DNA of 64,000 nucleotides from Burkholderiales bacterium RIFCSPLOWO2_12_FULL_61_40 (GCA_001770935.1 MESI01000115.1:18609-82608), one strand, 5' to 3'; positions 54,436 to 62,768 are shown, numbered from the stretch's first letter. The notes: generated from the letters alone by a model not told the origin. Numbers and translations are program-made.

Positions 54436-55908
54436 ATGAGCATCATCATCAACTTGCTTGTCCTGCTGGCGCTGCTGCTGCTGTTTACCGTCGGCCTGCG
54501 CGCACCGATAGGCCAGGGCCGCGCCCGCCTGTTTTCGCGTGTTGCCGGTGTGCTCGGTGTGCTCGGCGTGGCGCTGCTCGCCAACATCGCGGTCTACCGC
54601 AACGACCAGCACTTTGACCTGACCCAGGAAGAGGCGTTCACACCGGCACCAGAAACACTGCAGATCCTGCGCGAACTGCAGCAGGATGTGGAGCTGATCT
54701 ACTTTTACCAACAGCAGAACCCGGCCGGTCGCGCCGCCAAGCAGATGGTCGAGATCATGGCCAAGGTCACGCCGCACCTGAAGGTGCGGGTGATCGACCC
54801 CGACCAGCAGCCCGCACTGGCCAGCCAGCTCGGCGTGCGCATGTACAACGCCGCATTGCTGATCGCGGGCGAGCGTCGCATCGAGGTCATCACCACCGAA
54901 GACCGCGAAATCGCGCTGGGCCTGCTGCGCCTGTTGCGCAGCGACAAACGGCCGCTGTGTTTCCTGAGCGGGCATGGTGAATACGACACCGACAACTTCG
55001 AGTTCCACACCCATTTCGAAGGCAGCCAAGGGCACAACCACGACGAACTGGGCACTGCGGTGGTGCAGATGGAGCAGCACGGCATCGGTCGGCTGCGCCG
55101 TGCGCTCGACAAGCTGGGCTATGCCGTGCGCAAGCTCAATCTGGCCACCGGCAGCGCCGACGGCGTGCCGGGCGATTGCGCGGCGCTGGTGGATGCCAAT
55201 CCGCGCACGCCCTACGCGCCGCCTGAGGTGGCGCTGCTGGGGCGTTACCTGGAAGGCGGTGGCAAGCTCTTGCTGTTGCTGGAGCCCGACTACGTGCTGG
55301 GCGCTGAATGGGCGGCATTGCTGGGGCGCGCCGGCATCCGGGTCGGTGACGGCGTGGTGGCCGATCCGGACAGCCACTACTTCACCGATGCGCAGATGGT
55401 GGCGGTGGAAAAGTACGCCGACCACCCCGCTACGCGCGGCCTGGCCATGAGCTTTCTTCCCGGGGCACGCCCGCTGGAGGTGCTGACCGCACCCGGTGTG
55501 CAGAGCCGGGTGCTGTTGGCCAGCAGCGCCAGCGCCACGGTGACGGCGCGCGGCGGCAAGAGCCGCAGCGACCTGGGTGCTGGCACGGGCGTGCGTGCAC
55601 TGGCGCTCGCCAGCGAGGGCCGTCTCAGTGCCACGGCCCAGCCCTTTCGCCTGGCCGTGGTGGGTGACGCCGATTTCGCCAGCAACTCGTTCTACCCCTA
55701 TCTGGCCAATGCCGATCTGGTGCTGGGGCTGACCTCCTGGTTGCGTGGCGAGCAGCGCGGCCCGGCCATGAAGCCACCGGTCGAAGTGCTGCCAACCGTG
55801 GCGCTGAACAATGCGCAGATGCAGATGATTTTCATCCTCTGTGTGTTGCTGCTGCCCGGCCTGTGCGCCGCGCTCGGCCTTGCCGTGTGGTGGCGTCGGC
55901 GCTACTGA
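54436..55908 (+). CDS. GldG-like ABC-associated membrane protein
   Basis: A 490-residue protein with two N-terminal membrane segments (about 3-18 and 32-52), a large periplasmic domain of the GldG/ABC_transp_aux type (HFDLTQEEAFTPAPETLQILRELQQDVELIYFYQQ is the family's start, in pieces) and a C-terminal membrane segment near 460-485. GldG works with GldA/F in gliding Bacteroidetes, but homologues are widespread in non-gliding bacteria, with unknown cargo. The residues around 175-200 (HFEGSQGHNHDE) are histidine-rich and might bind a metal. Confidence 0.88.
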   Translation: MSIIINLLVLLALLLLFTVGLRAPIGQGRARLFSRVAGVLGVLGVALLANIAVYRNDQHFDLTQEEAFTPAPETLQILRELQQDVELIYFYQQQNPAGRAAKQMVEIMAKVTPHLKVRVIDPDQQPALASQLGVRMYNAALLIAGERRIEVITTEDREIALGLLRLLRSDKRPLCFLSGHGEYDTDNFEFHTHFEGSQGHNHDELGTAVVQMEQHGIGRLRRALDKLGYAVRKLNLATGSADGVPGDCAALVDANPRTPYAPPEVALLGRYLEGGGKLLLLLEPDYVLGAEWAALLGRAGIRVGDGVVADPDSHYFTDAQMVAVEKYADHPATRGLAMSFLPGARPLEVLTAPGVQSRVLLASSASATVTARGGKSRSDLGAGTGVRALALASEGRLSATAQPFRLAVVGDADFASNSFYPYLANADLVLGLTSWLRGEQRGPAMKPPVEVLPTVALNNAQMQMIFILCVLLLPGLCAALGLAVWWRRRY

Positions 55909-55916
55909 GACACCGC

Positions 55917-56465
55917 ATGGCACACCCTCTGCTCCATTCACTCCAACGCCAGGCCTGGGCTCTGGCCGGCGCGGCGGCGGCGTTGCTGCTGTTGGGCTTG
56001 GCGCTGTACAGCCCCGACCGGCAAAAAGGCCTGACCGAATTCGAGGCCATCGGGCCGATGCGCCACATCGAAACCGCCGCCATCACCGCGCTGCGCATCG
56101 AGGCGGGCCAGCGCCAGTGGAACTTGGAGCGCCGCGCGAGCGGCTGGCAAATGGACATGGCAGGAGCGCCGGTCGATGCCGCCACGCGTGACGCGCTGGA
56201 AATGGGGCTGCGCCTGCTGCACAACTCACCGCCCGAGCGCAGTTTCGGCACAGAGTCCTCCGATTTCGGGCTGACGCCGCCGACCTTGCGCATCCATCTG
56301 CGCAGTGCCGATGGCACCCGCTTCGAGGCCGACTTCGGTGGTGCCAACGCCACCGGCCTGGCGCGCTATGTACGCATCCGCGCGCAGGGTCGCAGTGCGC
56401 TGCACCTGATGTCCGACTACGTGGTCGAACCTTGGGAGCAAGTCGTACGGAGTTTGCAGCAATGA
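55917..56465 (+). CDS. DUF4340-like membrane-anchored protein
   Basis: A 182-residue protein with one N-terminal membrane segment (about 16-33) and a periplasmic domain resembling DUF4340 (ITALRIEAGQRQWNLERRASGWQM). DUF4340 proteins regularly follow GldG-like genes and are thought to belong to the same ABC complex. It is shorter than most DUF4340 proteins, holding about one repeat. The stop overlaps the next start by 4 bases. Confidence 0.82.
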   Translation: MAHPLLHSLQRQAWALAGAAAALLLLGLALYSPDRQKGLTEFEAIGPMRHIETAAITALRIEAGQRQWNLERRASGWQMDMAGAPVDAATRDALEMGLRLLHNSPPERSFGTESSDFGLTPPTLRIHLRSADGTRFEADFGGANATGLARYVRIRAQGRSALHLMSDYVVEPWEQVVRSLQQ

Positions 56466-57541
56466 CTGAAAAAGCGAGGCGCTGCGGTATCGGTTACCGG
56501 GCGGTTCTGAGCCTTGCGCTGCACCTGTTCCTGCTGATCGGCAGCGCGCAGGCCCACACCAGCAGCACCGGTCTGGCGCTGGTTGCGACCGGCGGCGAGG
56601 AACTCGCCTACCGGCTGAGCCTGGCACCGGCTGAGATCGGTGAATCGGCAGCGGATATCCCGCAGGCTGCTGCGGGCGACGCATTTGCAGCGACACGCGT
56701 CGGTGCGCTGCTGCAAACGCATGTGGCGCTGGCGGTCAATGGGCAGGCCTGTCGCATCCGGCGCACGCGGCTGCAGGCGTCAACGCTGGGTGATGAGCGG
56801 GTCGCATTGTTGCTCGACTTCCGCTGTCCGGCCACGCCGGGGCGGCTGCAGATCAGCGACACACTGAGCACACCGTTCGGGGAACACTACCGCACCATCG
56901 CCAGCGTCATTCGGCCCGACGGAGTGCGCGAGGAACGGGTGTTCGACCACGCACACCCGCAGGCGACGTTTGATTTCGGCCAAGCCGCACCGTCCGGCCT
57001 CACGGGCTTTCTGCGGCTGGGCCTGGAACATATCCTCAGCGGCCTGGATCACCTGCTGTTTCTCGCCGCGCTGTTGCTGGGCAGCCGCAGCCTGCGTTCA
57101 CTGTTGATCACGGTCACTGCATTCACCGCCGCGCACAGCCTGAGCCTGGCGGCGGCGACGCTGGGCTGGGTTACGGTTTCGGGCAACTGGGTCGAACCGG
57201 CCATCGCCGCCTCCATCATCTGGGTTGCGCTTGAAAACCTGCGTTGTGCGCCAGCGCCCTGGCACCGGCATGTGCTGACCTTCGCCTTCGGCCTGGTTCA
57301 CGGCCTGGCCTTTGCCGAGGCGCTGACCGAGCTGCACCTGAGCGGCTGGCCGTTGTCGCGTGCGCTGCTGGGCTTCAACCTCGGCGTGGAGTCGGGCCAG
57401 GCCCTGCTCGTGCTGCTGCTTGCACCCACGCTGGCGTGGCTGGCGCGGCGAGCCGCCGGACCCCGTGTGGCGCAGGTGCTGTCGGCAGGCATTGCGGGTA
57501 TGGGACTGGTATGGCTGACCCAGAGACTGCTGCTGGCCTGA
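56462..57541 (+). CDS. HupE/UreJ family membrane protein with periplasmic N-domain
   Basis: A 359-residue protein. A signal peptide (ALHLFLLIGSAQA) leads a periplasmic domain of about 140 residues, then a HupE/UreJ_2 membrane domain with six to seven helices. The membrane part starts LRLGLEHILSGLDHLLFLAALLL, with the histidines of this family, and has FTAAHSLSLAAATLGW and FAFGLVHGLAFAEAL. Short HupE/UreJ proteins carry nickel or cobalt; this longer class is of unknown substrate. A metal supply for the zinc and iron enzymes of the block is a possible role, an inference. Confidence 0.88.
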   Translation: MTEKARRCGIGYRAVLSLALHLFLLIGSAQAHTSSTGLALVATGGEELAYRLSLAPAEIGESAADIPQAAAGDAFAATRVGALLQTHVALAVNGQACRIRRTRLQASTLGDERVALLLDFRCPATPGRLQISDTLSTPFGEHYRTIASVIRPDGVREERVFDHAHPQATFDFGQAAPSGLTGFLRLGLEHILSGLDHLLFLAALLLGSRSLRSLLITVTAFTAAHSLSLAAATLGWVTVSGNWVEPAIAASIIWVALENLRCAPAPWHRHVLTFAFGLVHGLAFAEALTELHLSGWPLSRALLGFNLGVESGQALLVLLLAPTLAWLARRAAGPRVAQVLSAGIAGMGLVWLTQRLLLA

Positions 57542-57646
57542 GCAGGCTGGCGTCCACGCAAAGCCCCATGCACATGGCAAATCCACCCCCCGGGTTGCGA
57601 CCCAGTCCCCCATTCACCAATTCAACCCCGTTTAAGGAAACCAACC

Positions 57647-59101
57647 ATGCAACTCAAAGACTTCTCGCTTCTGAAAACCCGCGCCTTCATCGACGGTGCC
57701 TGGGTGGCCGCCGATGACGGTGCCACCCACGCCATCCACAACCCGTCCACCGGTGCTGAAATCGCCCGCGTGCCCGACCTGGGGGCGGCAGAAACCGAAC
57801 GTGCCATTGCCGCCGCCGACGCCGCCTTGCCCGCCTGGCGCGCCAAGACGGCCAAGGAGCGCTCGGCCCTGCTGCGCCGCTGGCACGACCTGATCCTGGC
57901 GAACCAGGTCGACCTGGCCTTGCTAATGACGCTAGAGCAAGGCAAGCCGCTGGCCGAAGCGGGCGGAGAGGTGGCCTACGGTGCTTCCTTCATCGAGTGG
58001 TTCGCCGAGGAAGGCAAGCGCGTGTATGGCGAGGTGATTCCTGCCCCTACGGCGGACAAGCGTCTGGTAGTGATCAAGCAAGCCGTCGGGGTGACGGCTG
58101 CCATCACGCCCTGGAATTTCCCCATCGCCATGATCACCCGCAAAGTCGGCCCGGCCCTGGCCGCCGGTTGCACCTCGGTGGTCAAGCCGGCCGAGGCGAC
58201 GCCACTGTGCGCCCTGGCGCTGGCGGAACTGGCGAGCCGCGCCGGTATCCCGGCGGGTGTGCTCAACATCGTCACCACCGCGCGCCCGGCCGTGGTGGGT
58301 GCGGTGCTGACGGCCAGCCCCACCGTGAGAAAGCTCTCCTTTACCGGTTCAACCCCGGTCGGCAAGCGCCTGATGGCGCAGTGCGCCGACACCCTCAAGC
58401 GCGTCTCCCTGGAGTTGGGTGGCAACGCGCCCTATATCGTCTTCGACGACGCCGACCTGGACGCGGCGGTGCGCGGCGCACTGGCCTCCAAGTACCGCAA
58501 TGCCGGGCAGACCTGCGTCTGCACCAACCGCCTGCTGGTGCAGGACAGCGTCTATGCGGCTTTCACCGCCAAACTGGTGGAAGCGGTGGCGGCGATGCAG
58601 GTGGATGACGGTCTGGCCCCCGGTGCCCAGATCGGGCCGCTGATAAACCAGGCCGCCGTGGCCAAGGTGGAAACACTGGTGGCCGACGCCGTGGCCAAAG
58701 GGGCCAGGGTGGCCCTGGGTGGTACGCGCCACGCCCGGGGCGGCAATTTCTATGCGCCCACGGTGCTGACCGAGGTGACCCCGGCCATGGCCGTGGCCCG
58801 GGAGGAGATCTTCGGCCCGGTGGCACCGGTGTTTCGCTTCAAGACCGACGAGGAAGCGGTGCGGATGGCGAACGACACCTGCTACGGCCTGGCTTCGTAT
58901 TTCTACTCCCGTGACATCGGCCGCGTCTGGCGCGTTGCCGAGCAGCTGGAGTATGGGATGGTAGGCATCAATGAGGGCCTGATCTCGAACGAGGTGGCCC
59001 CGTTCGGCGGTATCAAGGAGTCGGGCCTGGGTCGCGAGGGTTCGCACCACGGCATCGACGAGTACCTGCAACTCAAGTATCTGTGCTTTGGGGGGCTTTG
59101 A
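57647..59101 (+). CDS. gabD: NAD(P)-dependent succinate-semialdehyde dehydrogenase-type aldehyde dehydrogenase
   Basis: A 484-residue aldehyde dehydrogenase closest to GabD/BlcA. Catalytic Cys290 (GQTCVC) and the general base Glu256 (LELGGN) are in place; the FTGSTPVGKRLMAQCADTLK and GLISNEVAPFGGIKESGLGREGSHHGIDEYLQLKYLC segments are characteristic of succinate-semialdehyde dehydrogenases, in pieces. Start at 57647 with TAAGGAAACC before it. It is the last gene of the accessory block. With the Fe-alcohol dehydrogenase it would convert a 4-hydroxyacid to a dicarboxylate, feeding the TCA cycle. The symbol follows family likeness, not proof. Confidence 0.9.
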   Translation: MQLKDFSLLKTRAFIDGAWVAADDGATHAIHNPSTGAEIARVPDLGAAETERAIAAADAALPAWRAKTAKERSALLRRWHDLILANQVDLALLMTLEQGKPLAEAGGEVAYGASFIEWFAEEGKRVYGEVIPAPTADKRLVVIKQAVGVTAAITPWNFPIAMITRKVGPALAAGCTSVVKPAEATPLCALALAELASRAGIPAGVLNIVTTARPAVVGAVLTASPTVRKLSFTGSTPVGKRLMAQCADTLKRVSLELGGNAPYIVFDDADLDAAVRGALASKYRNAGQTCVCTNRLLVQDSVYAAFTAKLVEAVAAMQVDDGLAPGAQIGPLINQAAVAKVETLVADAVAKGARVALGGTRHARGGNFYAPTVLTEVTPAMAVAREEIFGPVAPVFRFKTDEEAVRMANDTCYGLASYFYSRDIGRVWRVAEQLEYGMVGINEGLISNEVAPFGGIKESGLGREGSHHGIDEYLQLKYLCFGGL

Positions 59102-59125
59102 GGTTACACACAGTCGCACCACTAT

Positions 59126-59283
59126 TGCAGATCGACGTGAGCTTCGGTGATGTCGTCACGCCAGCGGCTGAGACAGTGGCCTTCCCGACACTTCTGCAAG
59201 ATTCTCAGGCCCCAGTGCTGCGGATCTTGAGTGGTGCCACGGCGACTTGGAAGCCTGAGGCCGCAAAATGGACTTGCACATGA
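59126..59283 (+). pseudogene. fossil of an AbiEii-type toxin gene
   Basis: TGCAGATCGACGTG, then GCTTCGGTGATG and CACGCCAGCGGCTG match the intact gene at about 60668-60766, and ACTTGGAAGCCTGAGGCCG plus TGGACTTG match its end at about 61130-61165. About 360 bases in between are missing, and the 5' half is absent. It lies directly after the semialdehyde dehydrogenase gene. Confidence 0.8.
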
Positions 59284-59311
59284 TTTTTGCGGACCAGGTT
59301 TACCCTTGGGG

Positions 59312-59585
59312 CTGTGATTCTCGGCGGAGCCACCCGGCTTGGCGCATTTGCGTACGCAAGCCCGTGAAGCGCAGGCCAAAACTGGGCAATGAGCCTCCCT
59401 CAAAGGAACACGCATGAAAGCCTTAGGCCTCATCGGCGGGCTGAGCTGGGAATCGACGATTCCGTACTACCGCCAGGTCAACCAGGCGGTCAAGGAGCGC
59501 CTGGGCGGGCTGCATTCCGCGAAGGTCGTCCTGTACAGCGTCGACTTCCAAGAAGTCCAACAGCTGTAGCATGAGGGCGATTGGA
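59312..59585 (+). pseudogene. broken copy of the membrane-protein end and the racemase start
   Basis: Bases 59312-59413 match the last 100 bases of the small membrane protein gene (38391-38486), now frame-shifted. The racemase frame from ATG 59414 matches the first 51 codons of the intact gene with many substitutions, then stops at TAG 59567, where the intact gene has CAG (Gln52). Similarity fades at about 59585. Catalytic cysteines are absent. Confidence 0.85.
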
Positions 59586-59621
59586 AAAGCAGGGGGCTGG
59601 CATCGACATAAGCAGAAAAAC

Positions 59622-59647
59622 CGCATTACTTGCAAATAAGTAATGCG
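59622..59647. promoter_or_regulatory. 10-bp inverted repeat upstream of the AbiE pair
   Basis: CGCATTACTT and AAGTAATGCG are perfect arms with a 6-base spacer, ending 18 bases before the antitoxin start. AbiEi proteins are known to bind inverted repeats in their own promoter, so this is a strong operator candidate. Confidence 0.68.
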
Positions 59648-59665
59648 AATATTAAACTGCACCAA

Positions 59666-60265
59666 ATGAACCCGTCTGACCACATCCTTGCGCTGGCTCG
59701 GCACCGTCGCGTGCTTCGGGCTGCGGATGTGCGCGAGCACGGCTTGCCGCCGCAGCTCCTTCTCAAAATGCACCAAGCAGGCAAGCTGCAACGGATTTCC
59801 CGTGGCCTCTACAGCCTGCCTGATGCCGAAATCACCGAGCATCAGGTGCTGATGGAAGTTTGTCAACGTGTGCCGAAGGCCGTGCTGTGCCTGCTGTCTG
59901 CGCTGCAATTCCACGAAGTTGGCTCACAGATGCCCCACGAGGTCTGGATTGCGCTGCCGGAAGGCACGCAGACCCCGGCGCTTGACTACCCAACGCTTCG
60001 CATCGCTCGCCTGCGTGGTGCTGCGTACAGCGAAGGCATCGAAACCGTGATGGAGCACGGCGCACCGGTCCGCGTTTACAGCGTTGCCAAAACGGTGACC
60101 GACTGCTTCAAGTTCCGCAACAAAATCGGTCTGGACGTTGCGCTGGAAGCGCTCAAGGACGCATGGCGCCAACGCAAGGTCACCATGGCGGAGGTCTCCC
60201 ACTTTGCCAAGATCAACCGGGTTGAAAAAGTCATGCAACCCTATCTGGAGGCCGTGGTTGCATGA
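59666..60265 (+). CDS. AbiEi-type antitoxin/transcriptional regulator
   Basis: A 199-residue protein of the type IV antitoxin AbiEi family. N-terminal winged helix (residues 5-60: ILALARHRRVLRAADVREHGLPPQLLLKMHQAGKLQRISRGLYSL, in pieces) and C-terminal AbiEi_1-type domain (VYSVAKTVTDCFKFRNKIGLDVALEAL). ATG at 59666 is used over an upstream extension that would read through the operator. The stop overlaps the toxin gene by 4 bases. The pair acts in phage abortive infection in known AbiE systems. Confidence 0.9.
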   Translation: MNPSDHILALARHRRVLRAADVREHGLPPQLLLKMHQAGKLQRISRGLYSLPDAEITEHQVLMEVCQRVPKAVLCLLSALQFHEVGSQMPHEVWIALPEGTQTPALDYPTLRIARLRGAAYSEGIETVMEHGAPVRVYSVAKTVTDCFKFRNKIGLDVALEALKDAWRQRKVTMAEVSHFAKINRVEKVMQPYLEAVVA

Positions 60266-61164
60266 GCAGCAATCTCCCTGCATCCATCCTGGCCCGGTTG
60301 CTGACCTTGGCCAAGACACGGGGCATTGATTACAGCCTGCTGCTGAACCGCTTCGCGCTGGAGCGTCTGTTGTGCCGCATGAGCCTGTCGCCGCATGCGG
60401 ACCGGTTTCTGCTCAAAGGAGCCTTGCTCTTTGCGCTGTGGTACGACGATCCGCACCGCCCCACGCGGGATGTTGACCTGCTGGGCTTTGGCCCCATGGA
60501 CCCCGACAACCTGATTGCCACCTTCCGTGACATCGCGGCCATGGATTTGGACGACGGCATTGTGTTCGATCCCGGCTCCGTGCGTGCCGATGCCATCCGG
60601 GAAGACAACACCTACGGCGGCACGCGCATCCATCTTGTCGCACGCATCGGCTCCGCACGCTGCGCGCTGCAGATCGACGTGGGCTTCGGTGATGCCGTCA
60701 CGCCAGCGGCTGCGACGGTCGCCTTCCCAACGCTTTTGCAAGATTTTCAGGCCCCGGTGTTGCGGGTCTATCCGGTCTACACCGTGATCGCCGAAAAGTA
60801 CCAGGCCATGGTGATGCTGGGCCAGGCCAACAGCCGCATGAAAGATTTCTACGACCTGGCAGTGATCGCCCGCCGCACTGCGTTGGATGGTGCCACCTTG
60901 GCCGCAGCCATCGCCGCTACGTTTGCCAGAAGGAACACAGCACTGCCAACGGAGCGTCCACTTGCTTTGACCTGCCAGTTCAGTGAAGACGCCGCGAAGG
61001 TGCGCCAGTGGCAGGCGTTTCTGAACAAGAACCGCGTCAATGCCAGTACCTTGGCTGACACCGTCGCACTGCTTGACCTGCTGCTTTGGCCACCGACCGA
61101 AAGGGCTGCAACAGGGCGCGGCGCTTCGGCCACTTGGAAGCCTGAGGCCGGACAATGGACTTGA
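60262..61164 (+). CDS. AbiEii-type nucleotidyltransferase toxin
   Basis: A 300-residue protein of the AbiEii/AbiGii toxin family, a DNA polymerase beta-like nucleotidyltransferase. The active-site pattern is KGALLFALW followed by RPTRDVDLLGFG, where two aspartates of the DxD bind metal. A lysine/tyrosine region (YTVIAEKYQAMVMLGQANSRMKDFYDLAVI) is the conserved second block. It is coupled to the antitoxin. A deletion-scarred fossil of the same gene lies at 59126-59283, so the module was once duplicated. Confidence 0.91.
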   Translation: MSSNLPASILARLLTLAKTRGIDYSLLLNRFALERLLCRMSLSPHADRFLLKGALLFALWYDDPHRPTRDVDLLGFGPMDPDNLIATFRDIAAMDLDDGIVFDPGSVRADAIREDNTYGGTRIHLVARIGSARCALQIDVGFGDAVTPAAATVAFPTLLQDFQAPVLRVYPVYTVIAEKYQAMVMLGQANSRMKDFYDLAVIARRTALDGATLAAAIAATFARRNTALPTERPLALTCQFSEDAAKVRQWQAFLNKNRVNASTLADTVALLDLLLWPPTERAATGRGASATWKPEAGQWT

Positions 61165-61210
61165 ATATGATCGTCTCGCGAACCAGCTTAACTCTCCCCA
61201 AGGAACACGC

Positions 61211-61564
61211 ATGAAAACCATAGGCCTCATCGGCGGCATGAGCTGGGAATCGACGATTCCGTACTACCGCCAGATCAACCAGACGGTCAAGGAACACCTG
61301 GGCGGGCTGCATTCCGCCAAGCTCGTCCTGTACAGCGTCGATTTCCATGAGGTCGAACGGCTCCAGCATGCGGGCGATTGGGAGGCCGCAGGCGCCCTGA
61401 TGGCCCAGGCGGCCAGCATAGAGGCGGCCGTGTCGATTCCGCTACTGGTCGGTCCGCAAAACGCCACAGTCCCGCTGTTTGACACCACCGCCATCCATGC
61501 CCGCGCGGCAGCGCAAGCCGCACTGGCGCCCGCCGGTGCCGCCAACCCAGGCGCCTCGGTATGA
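61211..61564 (+). pseudogene. internally deleted aspartate/glutamate racemase gene
   Basis: An open frame of 117 codons, nearly identical to the intact racemase (38487) over its first 65 codons, then missing 22 codons and later another 101. Each loss removes one catalytic cysteine. In the intact copy each lost segment is bounded by a 7-bp direct repeat (AGGTGGC at 38683 and 38749; CGCTGCT at 38785 and 39088), and both losses are multiples of three. It overlaps the LysE gene by 4 bases. The product cannot be a racemase. Confidence 0.88.
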
Positions 61565-62184
61565 AGCTGTATTCACTCTTTCTCGTCATGGCAACCGCCA
61601 CGGTGTTCAGTCCCGGCCCCGGTGTCGTCATGACGCTCACCAACGCCTTGCGCTACGGCATGCGCGGCACGTTCGGAGGCATTTTGGGCATCGCCGTGGG
61701 CGCACTGGTCGTGGCGGCCCTGTCGGCGACCAGCCTTGGGGTGCTTCTGGCGGCATCGGCGCTGGCCTTCACCGTGCTCAAGTTCGTGGGCGCCGCTTAC
61801 CTGGTCTACCTGGGCATTCGGCTTTGGCGCGCGCCGCCCTTCCAATTCACCGAGCCATCGGCGCACGAAGCCAGTTTCGGCAAGCGCTTTCTCGAAGGGC
61901 TCTCGCTGCAACTCACGAATCCGAAAGCCATTTTTTTCTTTCTTTCGGTGTTTCCACAATTCATCGACCCGCAGCAGAGCTACCCGATGCAGTTTGCGAC
62001 CCTGGTGCTGACCTACAGCACTTTGGTCGTCGTCATCCACAGCCTCTACGCTGTCTTTGCCAAACGCGCCAGGGGCTGGCTTACATCCGGGCGGGGTGGC
62101 CGCACGGTCAACAAGGTAGCCGCTGCCACGTTCGTGTTTTTCGGTGCGGCGCTGGCTGCGCAGCGCCACGCCGCCACACCTTAG
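61561..62184 (+). CDS. LysE/RhtB family translocator
   Basis: A 207-residue inner-membrane exporter with six helices. It begins MKLYSLFLVMATATVFSPGPGVVM, carrying the family's SPGP motif, and has LKFVGAAYLVYLGIRLWR and LQLTNPKAIFFFLSVFPQFI. Members export amino acids. ATG overlaps the stop of the racemase remnant (ATGA), so the ancestral order was racemase then exporter, a plausible D- or L-amino acid handling pair. It converges with the GNAT gene, overlapping by 4 bases. Confidence 0.94.
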   Translation: MKLYSLFLVMATATVFSPGPGVVMTLTNALRYGMRGTFGGILGIAVGALVVAALSATSLGVLLAASALAFTVLKFVGAAYLVYLGIRLWRAPPFQFTEPSAHEASFGKRFLEGLSLQLTNPKAIFFFLSVFPQFIDPQQSYPMQFATLVLTYSTLVVVIHSLYAVFAKRARGWLTSGRGGRTVNKVAAATFVFFGAALAAQRHAATP

Positions 62185-62708
62185 CCGAGCGCGCGCTTGA
62201 GGCGGATTTCTTCGATCTTCACCGCGCCCATGGGCACGGTTTTGATGGTGGTCATTTCGCGCTTGAAACCGGCCAGCTCGTGGAAGCGGATGGTGCGCTC
62301 AATGCCCACGGGCACCCACACGCTGACGTTCAGGCAGCCTTCCTCCATCAGGCCTTCGCGGGCGGCATCCCACAGCGCCAAACCGACGCCCAGGCCCCAG
62401 TAGTCGGGGTGGGCGTAAATGGCCCAGATTTCGCCCATGGTGTTGGGCGTTTTGGGGTCGCGCGAGCGGTCGTAGCCGACAAAACCGACGATCTTGTCGC
62501 CGTTGAGCGCCACCTGCACATGGGGTTCGCTGTATTCAATGGCCTCGCGCCAGTAGGCCTGGCGCTTGTCCTGCGCGACCACCGGCACATGCTCGTCGGC
62601 GACCACGCCATTGAAGGCCTCGCGCAAGGCGGCGTTGTGCAGTTCTGCAATGGATTTGGCATCGCGCAGGGTGGCGGGGCGGACTTGAAAAGTGATCGTG
62701 CTGGACAT
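62181..62708 (-). CDS. GNAT family N-acetyltransferase
   Basis: A 175-residue GNAT acetyltransferase: VRPATLRDAKSIAELHNAALREAF at the start, IWAIYAHPDYWGLGVGLALWDAAREG as motif A with the acetyl-CoA loop, and VWVPVGIERTIRFHELAGFKRE as motif B. Substrate unknown; the family includes enzymes acting on amines, peptides and antibiotics. It is downstream of the Fe-S protein gene on the same strand, 60 bases away. Confidence 0.93.
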   Translation of the reverse strand: MSSTITFQVRPATLRDAKSIAELHNAALREAFNGVVADEHVPVVAQDKRQAYWREAIEYSEPHVQVALNGDKIVGFVGYDRSRDPKTPNTMGEIWAIYAHPDYWGLGVGLALWDAAREGLMEEGCLNVSVWVPVGIERTIRFHELAGFKREMTTIKTVPMGAVKIEEIRLKRALG

Positions 62709-62768
62709 GTCAAAGAAACCGAATCGAAATAAAAAAAAGAGGCCGATTGTCGCCGCAAACCGGCCGTA

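Noticed and set aside
50782..57541. Assignment of the block as a quinoprotein (PQQ) alcohol oxidation cluster of the Pseudomonas ped/exa type.
   Set aside because: Fe-ADH and ABC genes are shared features, but no quinoprotein, cytochrome c or PQQ synthesis gene is found; it remains an alternative if these lie elsewhere.
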